From assembly GCF_000002995.4 (NCBI RefSeq), contig NW_025062475.1, forward strand, positions 7,010,187-7,074,186: a stretch of 64,000 bases of DNA, read 5' to 3'. Position numbers and translations under genes: made by a program. Positions 29,990 to 43,744 of the stretch are shown piece after piece. Numbering within the stretch: the stretch's first letter is position 1; each line of letters starts with the position of its first letter. Below the pieces are notes generated by a model. That model ran no database searches and was not told the origin of the DNA. It was given only the letters and a program-made list of their open reading frames with translations. Origin of the DNA: Brugia malayi (taxonomy: Eukaryota > Nematoda > Chromadorea > Rhabditida > Onchocercidae).

Positions 29990-32900
29990 TTAACTGCAGA
30001 GTAGAACTTTAGAATTTTCTTCTTATAATAATATTTTATTTGCTGCTTTCAGCACTCTAAAAAAGGATTCTAGTTAGTGTCATCATCTTGTCATCTTGTA
30101 TCCATACTGAACTATTAATATTATCAGGTCCATCTCATCTTTTGATGATCAATTCCTTTGCGCCATCCAACATTTGCTACCGAGATAAACATAATCATAT
30201 TACGTTCACCTTTTAACAACTCTCAGCACTTAATGTGACTGCCACTGAAATAATTGAACACTCCAAAACAACGAACAAACATATGAAATATGTGCATAAA
30301 GAAGGATAAGTATGATTTTTCGTTGTAAAAATTTGTTACAAAAGAATAATTTTAGAATGAAACAAATAAATATTTCGGTTTCGAGTTGCATAAATAGCAG
30401 AAAGCAACTGATTTCTATTGCAACACTCATGTTTACTTTCCATAGCACTTCTTTCAAGTTACAATGGAAAAAAAAACAGCTCTTTAAAAATGAAAAAAAG
30501 GATTGATTACGAATAAATTAATGGTCAACATTGTCTGCGGTAATCATAAGGGAATGTTACCGAGATTTTAACTTTTAACTAAAGGTAAAAATTATTGAAC
30601 TACAGTTCAAAACAAAATAATTTTTAAAATTAAATACTGACACTGATTAAATGCGACAGTGTAAACTACGAATGAATAGTAAACTATGAACATTTAATTG
30701 CTCTCATTTGTGGTTCATCCACTTCATTGATCTCAAAATAATGCTAGCTGAATAAAAATAGAATGAAGAAAAATGAAATAGTTTTTAGGAAATTTCACTT
30801 TAACGATACAATGGTACATACCACCGACGAATGCTTTAATTATAAACGTTACGAAAAAAAAAAAAAAAATGAGATTAGAATTATTTATATGGAGGTTACA
30901 TGGATACCATGCAGTCATTGCTAAATCAGATTTAGCAATGCCAGGATCATTGGTGGACGTTAGAATGATATGCACGCTTGTCAATTCAGAACTAAGTAAT
31001 CCATACATGAAAGGATAGATACAAAACAGTTTCATACATTATCTTAACGAATATCTTCTTGCATAAAAAGTTTTTTTTTTTTTGAAATACTGTAAATTTC
31101 AGGACAAAAAATATCTTTTTCTCCCTGAGAATCAATAGTTTGAAACATTATGAGATTATGCATATCTAGCATGTAAAAAAGCGCAAATGTGTTTTCTTTT
31201 TTTTGAGTCCTGCTCAAAATCAGCACAGTTGCAAAGAAATCCTTATCAATATGGCAGAAGGCGAGAACTTTTCAAGCAGTGGAAATAAACAGGAAGAAAA
31301 GGGAATTTACCATTTTTAACGTTGAGTTTTGTCTTATGGGTTATCAAAATAAAAGAAGAAAACGACAGCAAAGTATAAGATGATGACATACAGTCACAAT
31401 TTTGAATACTTCATTACAAAACTAAGTGATTAACTGATTCTGAGTAATCAATCAACAGATTTTTCTTCGTTTGTAAAAGCAAAGTAAGGGATATTAGCAA
31501 TCCCTACGTCATGCATTATGAAAAACCATAATGAAAACAATGTAAAAATAGATTAGTTTTAATTTAATCCTATGTCTTATGTTTTGAAGATTTCCCTTAA
31601 AATTTTTGTGTTTTGACTCACTTCAACTCTCTGCTTCACAACTATTTAAATACTGTCCATTCTAGTTATAACATCACAAAAATTTGTACTGAAATCCTAT
31701 TATTTGCAACTAAACCTCTCTTTCCAACTTAGCTTATAATCCATTCACCAGTCTATTCAAAAGATGAAAACAAAAAACATGACATAAGTTATGCTTAACT
31801 GCTCCACCTTCATCCTAACGTTCTCCGATAACAATTACAAAAATTGTCCTCTTTTAATAACTTTTGGAAGGCAAATAAATTTTAAAGTTCTAGAAAAAAA
31901 AATTTTTAATTTGAAATTGTTCCTAAAGTGCAATTTGATGACAAAAAAATACTATATAGGAAGTTGAACTTAGCTTATGTTCTTCAGTTCTAAAGAAGAC
32001 AAATACTGAAAACTACTTTCGCACTCCAGTTTCGTTGTATCTAATTCTCGTTACTTTTGATATTATCGGATTCTGACCTTAAATCTGTAAATTAATTATG
32101 CACAAATACTGATAAACAAGAGAGCAGCACAAGTGGAAAAGTATAATAGTAAAAATACAGGTACTTACAAATTTTTTTGGATATGGTTCTGAAAACATTT
32201 TTTCAAATTTCTACTGTTTTTCAAATAATGAAATACAACAAGCAAGAAAAACTAGAAATGGTCCAACCCAAACAAAAAATTCATTTCAGGAACAGTTTAC
32301 AAATTATGCACTAAAAATATTGGAGAATAAAGAAGTGGAAAGTGAGAATTATGGAAGATCATGAAGAAAAATTATAAACATGCAGAATTAACTCGAATCC
32401 CTTTAAAAATTATGAAATTGTTGCAGACAATCTTCGCCAACCACTGCGAATAACAATTTCACTCATCTTCAAAAACTAGGATTTTACAAAAATTCTCAAA
32501 ATTTTTTTACAATAAAATAAAAACGCCGATCCCTAAAAAATATCCCCGTGCTTTACACCGAACAGATCATAGATTTATCGTTCATAAACACTTAAAAATT
32601 GATGAAACCTTGGCCATTTTTACACATAATTTCTTCTAAGAATTTCAACTTTTTAGTCAAAAAGTTAATATAAAAAGGACTTGTTTGAAGAAATAGAAGA
32701 ACCATAAAGGATATAACAAAGATTCAGAAAGCCTCAGCTGATCGATTACTGGTAAGTTTAGCACTTATAAAAACAATCATCAATATTACCATGCAATTAA
32801 AGACTTAAATTTGAGGAGTATTGAGGAAAGGGAAAAGCATAACAAAAACAGATAAAATGATGAAATAAAATTCTATGAGAAATTCTACCGAAGTTTCAAA

Positions 32901-35900
32901 AACAAAAAAAAAAAAATATATTCGAAATATTTTCATTTTTCGTCATTAAAAGAATTTCGATAAAAAGGAATCTGGAAAGATATGTGATGTAAAATAGTCA
33001 ATACAGCAAAATGAAACCATACTGTTGCAAATCAGTGTTAATTTCAATTATACTAGTATGACGTCTGATCTGCAGTATGAAGAGCCATCCCAGTTCAAAT
33101 AAAGGGAACTCTTTCACTTTCTTAATACAGAAGTATATGTCAAGTTAGACATCATATTAGTTGAAATCACACTAGTAACACTACATACTGGCAATTTTTC
33201 TTGGGTTCTAATATACGTGCTAGCTCTACATAGCTTTGGAAGAATTATAAGCTTCATAGAAAAGAAGAATAGGACAGAATTGGTGAAACAAATTCACCAT
33301 CTTTCCTTCCTTCCTTAGGTACTATTATTGCATCATAATATTTTAATTAGTTTACTAGTTACCAAGTTGTTCTTATAAGCACTAGTATTTCTTCCAGTTT
33401 CTTAACTTTTTATGTTGACTACATTAGTTTCAAGATTCGATTTCGACAGCATTGATAATGAATCCATGATAAATCTACAGTAGTAAGTATTTAAATATGA
33501 AAAACTCATTCTACATCGGTGTTCAAAAATTAAAAACCTTGTGATCTCCGGAAATTACCCTGAAAAATTACAGGGACTTTTTTATTTCCTTAGTTAACTT
33601 ATCTGTGTTATAGCCTAATTTCATAACCACATTTATTTTTTCCAAAGCAAGTGAGGTAAATACATAAGTTAACCGACTGTTCTAAAATTTTAGCTTTATA
33701 GCTATACCTTGAATTCAAATCCAAATGAGTAAGTACTAAATGCGATACTCCGAGACAAGTGTCTAATATTGCACTTTAATTTACTTAAGCATTACCTAAA
33801 AATTTTGGGAAGGAATGAAATAATGCGCTTTTTAGTCCTAAATAAGTAAAGCTGTAAAAAGTCCACTTAATAAACGAATAAATAAAAAACAGGTAAATGA
33901 GTAAAAATTTGATAATAAAAATATGTCATTTTTTTCCCGTATTCATGGCTCTCTTCCTCAAACAGCATGAAGAACAACAATTTTCACTATTTTAATTTGA
34001 AATTCTTTCTGATCCATCACACACAGACTACTTTGATTTGAACACACTGCTGCAATTTTCTTTTGAAACGAATAAATGAACAAACAAATACAATTAAAAT
34101 GCATGCAAATACATATCATAAACCTATTATATTCTGATCAATAAAATATATATTCTGGTCAATAAATTTACTTATTCGTTTATTTTTATATACAATCAGA
34201 AATATATAATTTATATAATTTTACCAGAAAGGTCATAACAAAATGGATTTTTACAAAAATGTTAGCAAATGTTTTGGAGGAAAATGTCACTTTTTTTTCA
34301 TCTATAAAGAAAGAACATTCTTATATATTGATAACTAATGAAGATTTATTTAAAGGTCACATTTTGAGCCTCCTGTTTTTTGACGTTAGTTATCAATAAG
34401 AAAAACAATTTTTTGAATATTTTTGCTTCCTTTTAAATTTTACGGGAAATAAATCTTCATATGGAAAAGTTTTTGTACTAACGTATAATTACTGAAACAG
34501 TGTACCACAATGAAATGCTAAATTTTTCGCGACTCTTCAGAACTCATCCTTGACCTAAGTGATTTGGCTTATATGAAAATAAGCGAGGATGGCAATTAAA
34601 AATTAAAAATAAACAGGTAAATGAACCATCAAGTAGAAAGTGGGAAAGTTCACCGAAACATAATCTATGTATCATTAAAAAATATATTCGAATGGATGGA
34701 AGAATGAGGTCCATAAAAAAGCCATTTGAAACATCAGTATCTTGACTGATTTAACGAATGACATATATTAATTACTGCAACAGGTGAGGAAAGAATTACA
34801 TCCGAAGTAGGCAGAAAGGCCGCAATAAACCATTCAAAGAATCGATGTTCAATAATGCTGCAAGCCTATTCAATGGACTCGAAATGGATAATATTACAAA
34901 TTGTGGCAAGAATAAAGCTCAAAGATATAATGGGAAAACTAAATTCTAAAAGATTAATATCGTCAATAATGAATTTAGAGAGGAATTTTTTTTTCTTTCC
35001 TTACTCCGACTAATACTTCTCAAACACCGTAAATCACTCTTGAGATAGGAATACTTTTTTGCTTTTGCGTAATACAGTGGAAACGAACTTGAAAATGATG
35101 GTTATTAATTAGAAAAGCTGAAAATACTGGTTGAAAAGAAATTATAATAAGCTACTAACAAATGAGTAAATGTGAAAATTTAGTTAACAGAACGCACGAG
35201 CAGGAATTACTATATGAAATTACTCTTATACAAGACTCCATCTTACAATCATTAGTAATTCATCGATAACTCATCAAGAAAAATAAGCATGAAGTGCTTG
35301 ATACACATAAACTGATATAATCTCCAAACAATTAAATGTCTTCACTAGACCTGTACCTAAGCAAAAGGTGATTTGAATACAGCTATGCTTTTCTCTTAGC
35401 TGTCAATCTCTAAGTAATTAATAAGCAGATACTTGAGCAAATAAGTAGTAAAGGAATAAAATATGAGATGAGACAGATAGGAAAGAAAAAAAAAGAGAGA
35501 AGAAAAATATCCTCAACACCGTCGCTATAGTTCTGTTATTAACAAAAAAATTTAGTTATGGAAGCAATAGAAAAATTCGCAAAATGGAAATTCTATTTAG
35601 GTGTGTTCCTTCTCATGATCAGGTTCTTATAGTACATATAAGATTACACTGTGCTGAATGAATAATAAGTAATACAGAAAGGTTGTGTGTATTTCTGGCA
35701 AGTTCACATATACCAGGAATGTGTTCCGCAATAAACATCCGTAGCTAGGACATAGTAATAATTAGATGATAGTATCAAGGTGTTTACCTCAGAAATCATA
35801 AAAATTTGCAGCTTTCTTTAAAGATGTTTTAAAGACACAATTGAAATGCTTGAAACTTGAAGCACGTTATGTCCACTGTAGACTTTTTTGATGCTATTCG

Positions 35901-38900
35901 GAAGCAGCTATAAGACAAGTGAACAAATGCTTTTCTTAAACTGAAAAGTTTACTCCCTCGAAATAAAACAAAGTAAATAAAGAATAGTTTAAAAACTGAA
36001 CATAGAGGCGCAGAAGTACAGGTATGATATATGCTTTAAGTAAAAACAGGAAGATGCAGGTTTGGTGCAGGCTACAAAGCAAGTAAATGAAAATGAGACA
36101 TATTGAAACAAAATTTATAATCAACATAATTTCTTCGGAATAATGAGAAGAAATCTACGAATCCTTCAATCTTTTGAATGAAAGCGAATGATAAGTGGGA
36201 TTAGTAACAGTTCTCAGTCCACTTATGCTAACAAACATGAAAGGCGCAAACAAAGAATGGAAAATAAACCTAGCAATGAAAAACAGGAACAAAAAACAGA
36301 ATGCCAAATATGGAATTTGAATGAAGGATAATGGAAGCAAATACACTACTAGAATGGATGTTTTTGTTCCCAGTTTAATTACATTTTCCGGCACATTCAC
36401 TAATAAAATACGAACCATTCGGAAAGTCTCTTCATTTTCCAATCTTCAACTTAATCATTCGATTCTTATTTTCTATCTTGACTGTTCTGAAATAGGAAAA
36501 AACTTCAACTGGAATGCAAACCAAAACAATTGAACTGTTACCCTACAAGCATGGAACTGAAAACTGATTCTCCTTTCAATTACTTATATTGTGACAAATA
36601 TCATTCATGAGTTATGCTTTGTCATGCGCATTGTGTTAAATTCCCTATCAATTTGTACTTGAGATTTTCTTTTCGACTCAACATTCAAATACAAAAGATA
36701 ATGGATAATTCAGAGAAAACTAAGTCCATCAAGAAGATCACAGAAGGTCAGAATTGTATAATCAAGCACAGTAAAGTTATTAAGCTACGCTTCTATTTCT
36801 ATTAGTTTATCAGATTTTTAAAAAAAGACAAATTTTGTAAATTAATTTAAATGAAATATGGAACGTCTTCAATTTAGCAACACTACTTAAGAACAGTGAA
36901 TGTTGCCAAACATAATTTCAAAATTTTTAAGCACTGAAAAAAATGAATTCCTTCCCTCGGTAGGGAAATGAATTTTATTTAAAGCAAAAAGAAAGTTTCC
37001 CACGGGGACATAATTTTTATCCAAAAAGATCGAATCCTACCAAACGACTTGAGAGGAAAAAACTGTAAAATAAATTAAGCCAGGATGGTACACAATTCTA
37101 GAAATGCTTCACATTAAATTTTTTTTTAAAAAGATTAAAAAAATTTAAAAGATTAACTTCCAGAAAGTAACTTCCGCTTGGTCAAGACATGAGAAAAGAA
37201 AGAAAAACTTCATGAAAAGTTTCTTTAATGACTGCTTGGAAATACTGTGTAGCCAAATAACACACAACACAGAAAGTAGCCGATCTTACTGCATATATGT
37301 GATACAGTCAGATATAGTCAGATCAGACTTACTTGGCAGCAAATAGAAATGATATCTAAATTGCATTTTATTCACTGAGTTAAGATTCTAATAAGAACTA
37401 ACCCAACAAAAAAAATATTTCTACCAAATTGCAAGAAATCTAACACTTCTGAATCTAGAAATCAGTGAAATTAAGAAATGCTGCAAAAAAAAATTAAAAA
37501 ATTTCAACATTAAATTCCAAATTAATTAAATTCTAACAAGAATTTAAATAGCACATTAATCTCAAATAAAGTTTTGAACGCAATGATCTAGTAGAAAAAA
37601 ATTGTAGAGAAATGGTTTTAGATCCATCCATACAATATTTCGTCCGTTCATGTTTGAATTATTCGAACCAGTGACAAACAAAAGTCCACTTTGCGCTTAA
37701 GAAGTGATTTTTTAGAGCAAATAGAGTGTAACAATGATTTCCAACGGTTATTGCTTAAGAATTGTATTAAGATGTTTCAATTTATGCCAACCTAAAACAT
37801 TCTAATCCCTCTAATACATAAAAATGAAGTAAATCATTGATTCTTTTTTGGCAAAATTTGTTGCATTTATTCCTAATTTATTTATCATTGAGAACGGTTA
37901 AAACATACAACCACTTAAGAGCAGTTACTACTAGAAGAAACAATTAAACAGCATGGAGAATTTTTTCTCCCGAGTATACAATTTAAAACTGCAAAAAAAT
38001 CTATCTAAATGAAAACTCAGTGCATGTGTATAACAAAAACTTCTCTCTACTCAAAAACGAGATAATAGGAGACGAAGCTCTAAGAACTAAAAAGTTATTA
38101 GCATTCGAAATGAAAATTCTGCAGTACGGATATGTAGATACGAATTATGACAAGCAAATACCGTTTTAACACATCTCTAAATAAATATTTTCTCATTTGA
38201 ATAAAAGCCTCTTCACCTCTTTCCTTTAATATAAATTTAAGAGAAAACTCTTTCGCCATATCATATTATTTTTTTTTTTTTGCTTTTAAATTTGTATCAA
38301 TCAAAATTTAATTTTATAAAGCATTGGATTTCAATATGATCCACTCTTTTTAAAGTGTTAAACAACTGTTTATAAATTATCATACTGAACAGTAAAATCC
38401 TTCAGCAGATGATATCCAAGTATAATTAATGTTTTCAATTTTAACGATATGAAAGCCCATATAAAAGAGAAAACAATGATATAACATAACTAACACAGTA
38501 AAGCTAACGGAAAATGGATGATGGATCAATAAATGAACACATTTAACCATTTCATTTGACCCGCAAACCAAAGATAGAACTAAGAACTTGACAAAAACAA
38601 CAATTATTAAAATCTGGGTATGCTTGACAAAAATCTGAAAAGTGAACTACTGAATGCCTGTTTGATTACTATCAGGAAGGTTTTTGTGCTTGAGACATTG
38701 TGTATCAATTATGGTATATAACTGGAAAAAATAAAGAATATAGTCAAATGGTTTCCATTTTTAATTTTGCCGTTAACACCAGTACAATATATATATAGAA
38801 AAGAATCAATAGAAAACATTGTCAAAGTAGCAGGAAGTCTATAGAAAAAAGAGTAAATATTTTTAAAAAATCTACCTTTTTTGTGCTTTAACATGCTTAA

Positions 38901-39512
38901 AATATTGATTATCGCTGCACATAATACGTAAGTAAATTATCAATCAAAAGCCTACTTAAACTTCTCAGAAAAATCGAATAATACAGTGTTTTCGAGTCAA
39001 GAATTTCTCTCACGTAAAGCTCCTTCTGAAGTTTACGGTTTGCCCGCCTCATAATAGTTATAATGACTAATATCTATGTACTGACGTGTTTCTTAATTCA
39101 ACACAGATCTCATGAATACTTTTTTGTAAGAGTGATATTCATATTTTTATATATTACTGAAAAGGGACAATCATTTGCACATGCAACATTTCAACTATTA
39201 CAGTAGTGAAAGGGAAAAAGACGAGACTACGGAACAGACCAGAAAAATAGATTCTTTTTAACTCAAAATGAAGTAACTTGGAAGATTCTATACACTTGAA
39301 TCTTTCACCCTGTTAATTAACAAAACAAACATTAAACATAAATAAAAATTAACCGTACCGTGATGCTAATCTGTCCCACTTTATAACTACGACTCCAGGA
39401 TGAAAACGGCCATCTCGAGCAAGAAGGAATTTACATGTGTATGCAGCTGAATAGGAGAATTTGCAATTTACTGGTCTTCCTTTTTTTTTTCTTCTACTCT
39501 GTAATTCTGATC
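29990..39512. other. Gene-free stretch upstream of mpk-1
   Basis: About 9.5 kb without an exon chain I can support on either strand. It has many A- and T-homopolymers (for example about 30857, 31070 and 38270). Short open frames at 30733-31035, 36155-36442, 36321-36533 and 36614-36805 lack paired splice signals. It may contain the mpk-1 promoter and distal 5' exons. Confidence 0.5.
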
Positions 39513-40213
39513 TTATTTCGTGACATCATCAAAACTTTTTCTACTGTTAATGATCACCTCATTGTGACTGGTTGCTATGCATCCGGAGATTGATGCCAAC
39601 TGTTTCTGGGCAGCAACAAGGTCATCTGATATTGAATTTGCATCTTTGATAAGTTCCTTGAAAGAAGCTGAACGAGAAAACTTCCTACAATTATTCGAAA
39701 ATCTACGTTAGATCTAAAACAACTTAGGAACTCCAATTTGATGGAGAGCTTCTCTGCTAAGAACAAGCTAATAATGTCGTCATCTAATATTAAGATTACT
39801 GATGCTTTCATTGGTTCTTTGCTCACTCGAGAACTTTAATGTTTAGAAACGCTCATCTTTGGCTAGGTTCGATTATCGCTGTAATGTGGATGATAATATT
39901 AATAGCTGCTATGTTTCGAGCCGAATCTCTGTTTTCGCATGACAAATCACTTATGGATGGTATATGGAAGGTATGCCCTCCCAAAGTTAAAATCTCCGGA
40001 GTCTGTAGAAATCCCCGTAATAAAACACTAAGTGAATCATCAGAAACTACTTAACCGAAACTGTTGTTTAACTCACCATTTGATTCTGCCGTTTAGAACA
40101 AGACTTGAACCTCTACCACTTTCGGAATTTTTATTTCCCCGAAAACCCCAGAAGCGTCGAGCATGGCAGCAAATTTGAATGTTATGTAAACTATCACCAA
40201 TAATGATGTTTAT
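39513..40213 (-). CDS. Small unidentified gene, last three exons (5' end not found)
   Basis: Unrecognised. Last exon 39513-39684 (acceptor AATTGTAG) encodes a helical, Ser-rich C-terminus containing KFSRSASFKELIKDANSISD and ends in SFDDVTK and TAA. Upstream, 40077-40213 lies between acceptor ATTTTCTAG and strong donor ATG|GTGAGT, and joins in phase to an exon starting at 40027 (acceptor TTCACTTAG) that contains LQTPEILTLGGHTFHIPS. The junction into the last exon is unclear. The strong donor CGA|GTGAGC has the right phase, but the frame leading to it contains TGA at about 39850. A weak donor (TT|GTCATG) would give an open frame. The SRSASF segment resembles a basophilic kinase site. The gene lies about 1.2 kb downstream of the zinc-finger gene on the same strand. 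Confidence 0.4.
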
Positions 40214-41434
40214 CTAGAAAATGAAATTTATGGAAACTACCAAAATACTAATTCCAGTTTTTACCCTATTCCTATTTAGCATAGAAGACGCTTGAAACTG
40301 AGCAATACGCTACTCGTCAAAAAACTTGAAGTTTAGTCTGAAATCAGTACTGCAACATGGAGAATTTCTGTTATAAACGGAGAAGCGCACGAAGAAAATA
40401 AAATTCATCTCTTCTAGTCTGAAAGATCACATTCCCTTCGCAATAGCTTACTACTAATTTTCCTATCAGCAGAGTTTACTAAAAAAATCACTGGCTAGAT
40501 TTCGATGAGCATACAGTGTAAGCATGAGAAACACGCTACATCTTCTATAATCGATCTGTAATTATCCAAACTGGAACACGAACCCTGACCTTATAATAAA
40601 TTGTATATAAAGGGCAAAAAAAAAAAAAAGAAAAAAAGAATGCAACAGGTAGCAAAGTAATACCGCAATCGGTTTACAAAGACAGAATCCCTTTCTAAGA
40701 GTTGTATTTCGGATTTCTCAAATTCCCGAAAAGTCTACTCAGTTTTGGTATTAACTTAGCATCATGAACCCTGCAAGGTATAACTTTGGTGCGTCTGTTT
40801 CACATTCACAAAATTAACAAAAAATAAGAGCAAACAATATATGAAAAAGCAACTATCATAGAAAGTTTTGAGATCAGTGACACGACAGAAAAATTTTACA
40901 GATTACGTCATATAAATGCCAGAACAATTTATGACATTAAAGAATATTTATAACGTTTATCACTTTTTGCATACTATTAGATACGATTTTGAGTTCACTT
41001 TTCCTAGAGACCAGGAAAGTCCAAATCATATTCTTGATACTTTACAGAAAGTAAATTGCGTTAAACCAAATAAACGAAATTTACAATTTCCAGAATAGCG
41101 AAGACATGTAAAACAGTTCACTTAATCTCAAGTAAAAAGTCAATTTTTAGAAAATAATAAAAGAGAGCGAATCCACCACTAATTTTCCACATAAATGGAA
41201 GCGATTTTATAGAACCTCTTTTATAAATTAATATATCTCATTATCTATATGATATCACTAAACACAGAAATTAATAAAGTAAATGATAGATAACCTAAAT
41301 GAGGTACTATCAATATAACATGTATTAATAAAAATCATTCATTGCAATAACAGCAAAAATAAAGCAAAATTTTAAACTCAGAAAAAAGTAAATCCTTAAT
41401 GAAAGGATAAAACGTAAACCACCCTAATTCATTT
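40214..41434. other. Spacer / 3' UTR between the zinc-finger gene and the small downstream gene
   Basis: Contains the 3' UTR of the large zinc-finger gene and possibly an undetected first exon of the small gene; an acceptor-like CTTTCAG lies near 40423 on the minus strand. A chance plus-strand ORF at 40916-41098 has no supporting signals. Confidence 0.4.
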
Positions 41435-43744
41435 CTAGATCTTCGCATTATCCGGCAATGAGTAGCCTAGAAAGGCAAGCATCAGTGCATCACTCGTTTT
41501 AACAGCGTACGGTCTTCGCCTATCTATCTTGACGCCAATAACCTAAAATAAAGCTTTAAGTATAAAGTTTTGGCTCAACTTTTCTTAGTAACTTTTCTGA
41601 AAATCAGCAAAAGCGAGAACAGACAAAGTTTTATTAATGTAAAATTTTTTTTTCAAACTTTCAGCATCTTTAATTACAGAAAATTTTCCTATACAAAAGA
41701 TGCTCTGCTCTATGAAAAAAATAAAGTCAATAAAAAACCACCCAGAGAAGTAAAAAGGTATTTGGATTCAGTTGCCGAAACGATGTATATCTGAAGCAAA
41801 ATTTGGCGTCCATCAGAAAATTTGACTGGTCCATACAATTTGGAATTCAATTTCAATGACAAAACGAATAAAGACATCAAAACATACAAAATGTCGTTGC
41901 AACGGATGTAGATAGACATTACAGTCATCAATTTCTATATTGCATATTTTACAATGCCAGGTGTTCAATGCTTTGGACATATGTTGTTCTTTAAAATGAT
42001 GAAAATACTGTTGATTCTGAAAAAGAAATTCAAATATAAACCAATTCGCAACAGAGAAATAAAATGCACTATGAAATTTATTCGCTATGCAATACCTACG
42101 ATTTGTTTCAACTTTATAATGCAGCTGATCGTTAGAGAAATATGAATAGCTTTCACAAACGTTTTTTTTTTTTTTTTTTTTTATTTTTTAAGCTCTACCA
42201 TTTGGAAACTCCGTTAGCTCAAAGTTAAAGTGATACTTTAAATTGCTACTTTGTCAAAATGGTCTGTTATATAAGCAGTTATGCTACAGAAAAGCATTTC
42301 TTGAAAGCTTGTATAGAATCTCCATATTTTCTAAAATATCAGCCGTTTTACACCATTCTTCAAAATTTTGCAAGAAATTTGGGCTTAAAAAACAATAACA
42401 GAATAAACCTTTAATTCGTTTGGGTAACATAAGCCGCATTCCCGACACATACCCCAAAGAGAAAACGCATGAATATATGAATGATCAATATATGGAAAAT
42501 TAGTTCGAGCCGGGCTAAACCACCAGTTTCGGCTCGTTCCACATACAAAACAACATGGCCTAAAACATGAAAAGAACCCAAAAATGATTCCATCTTTTCA
42601 TCACACCAATTTATACGTAAATACTGAAATAAGAAACCTAACACTATCAAAATACAAATTTAACACTTATGTCGCGCTCCAATTTCTAAAATTCTGACCT
42701 AGTAATTCTTACTGACGCAAGTTTGCAAGTTGAGCTGGAACATGAACTCAATCAAATACCCCTTTCATAGCTTTTTAAAGTACGACAGATAAGAAATATT
42801 TCTTCAAATGACAAAAAGTTACGCATTTTTCGTTGCACGATGTTCGAAATCATGTCGCAGTCGTGCTTCTATTGAATAAAAACGTAGTTTGCACCTGAAA
42901 AGGAAGATTTAAAATACACAAAGCAAAAGGCAAGTTAGATCTTATCGATAAGGTAAAAGAATCATTAAATTGCAACAGCAAAGAAAAAAATTCCGTTCCA
43001 AACCATTCCAACATTCAGAATGTTTTAGCACATCAGAGACTACGTTACTTTTGAGATATGAGTTATAAATTTCAAAAAAAGAAAAACATAAAAAACCTTT
43101 GTTTGTAACTGAAAAGATGAGTAGCAGTTGAATGCGCTGTGGAATCGGCCATATGCTTCCTAAAAAGCTCTATATGCGTAAATGGAACGGTTTCCGGACA
43201 TAACGGACAGCGCAAGCTCAGTGATGGTGCTGCAATAAAACCAAGAAATAAATAATCATTTCTGAAATTTTGAATACGTAATTTGATTTAACTTTTCTTC
43301 CACATCTGAATCGACAATATCACGCTAATAACAGCATTACAGATCTAGATTTTAATCCCTACAGCTTCTATATTTCACGTAATTATCAACTTAATAATTA
43401 TCTACCAGAATTAGGAAAAGACCGATTCTATAATTAAAACGAAAAAGTATACACAAAAAGAACAAATAGTGCTAACTTTGTTTTTGATAGTGAAATTCGA
43501 CCATATGCTTTACAATGAGATTTTCGAATGGAAATGCACTACCACATTCTAAGCAGAAAAAAATATTCTGTGGATTATGACGCAAATTATGCACACGTCC
43601 GCTGGTAATCTTTTCAATTCGCACATCAGCGCATTCTGATCTAGCACAGAAGTATTTACCCCCAGCATTCTTCATAATATAGTCTCGGGTGACCATCTGA
43701 GTGCCAACTGTTAGGCCAACTGCTTCAAGTGCACCGCGATACGG
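41435..43744 (-). CDS. Zinc-finger gene, part F: exons 42-47, C-terminal fingers
   Basis: Exons 43477-43744, 43097-43229, 42823-42894, 42409-42559, 41888-42016, 41435-41542. Fingers: FCARSECADV...HNLRH (C-X4-C), FFCLECGSAF...HMVEFH, LRCPLCPETV...HMADSTAH, CKLRFYSIEARLRHDFEH (lacks one of the two Cys), CCFVCGTSRNWWF, MCRECGLCYP (completed by HFKEQH) and WHCKICNIEID...HPLQRH. The last exon adds VIGVKIDRRRPY, a hydrophobic LMLAFLGY and LPDNAKI before TAG. Frame is continuous through all five junctions. Confidence 0.75.

Noticed and set aside
36155..36533. Overlapping frames on both strands near 36.3 kb
   Set aside because: Neither has paired splice sites or recognisable motifs; overlapping open frames are expected in AT-rich DNA.
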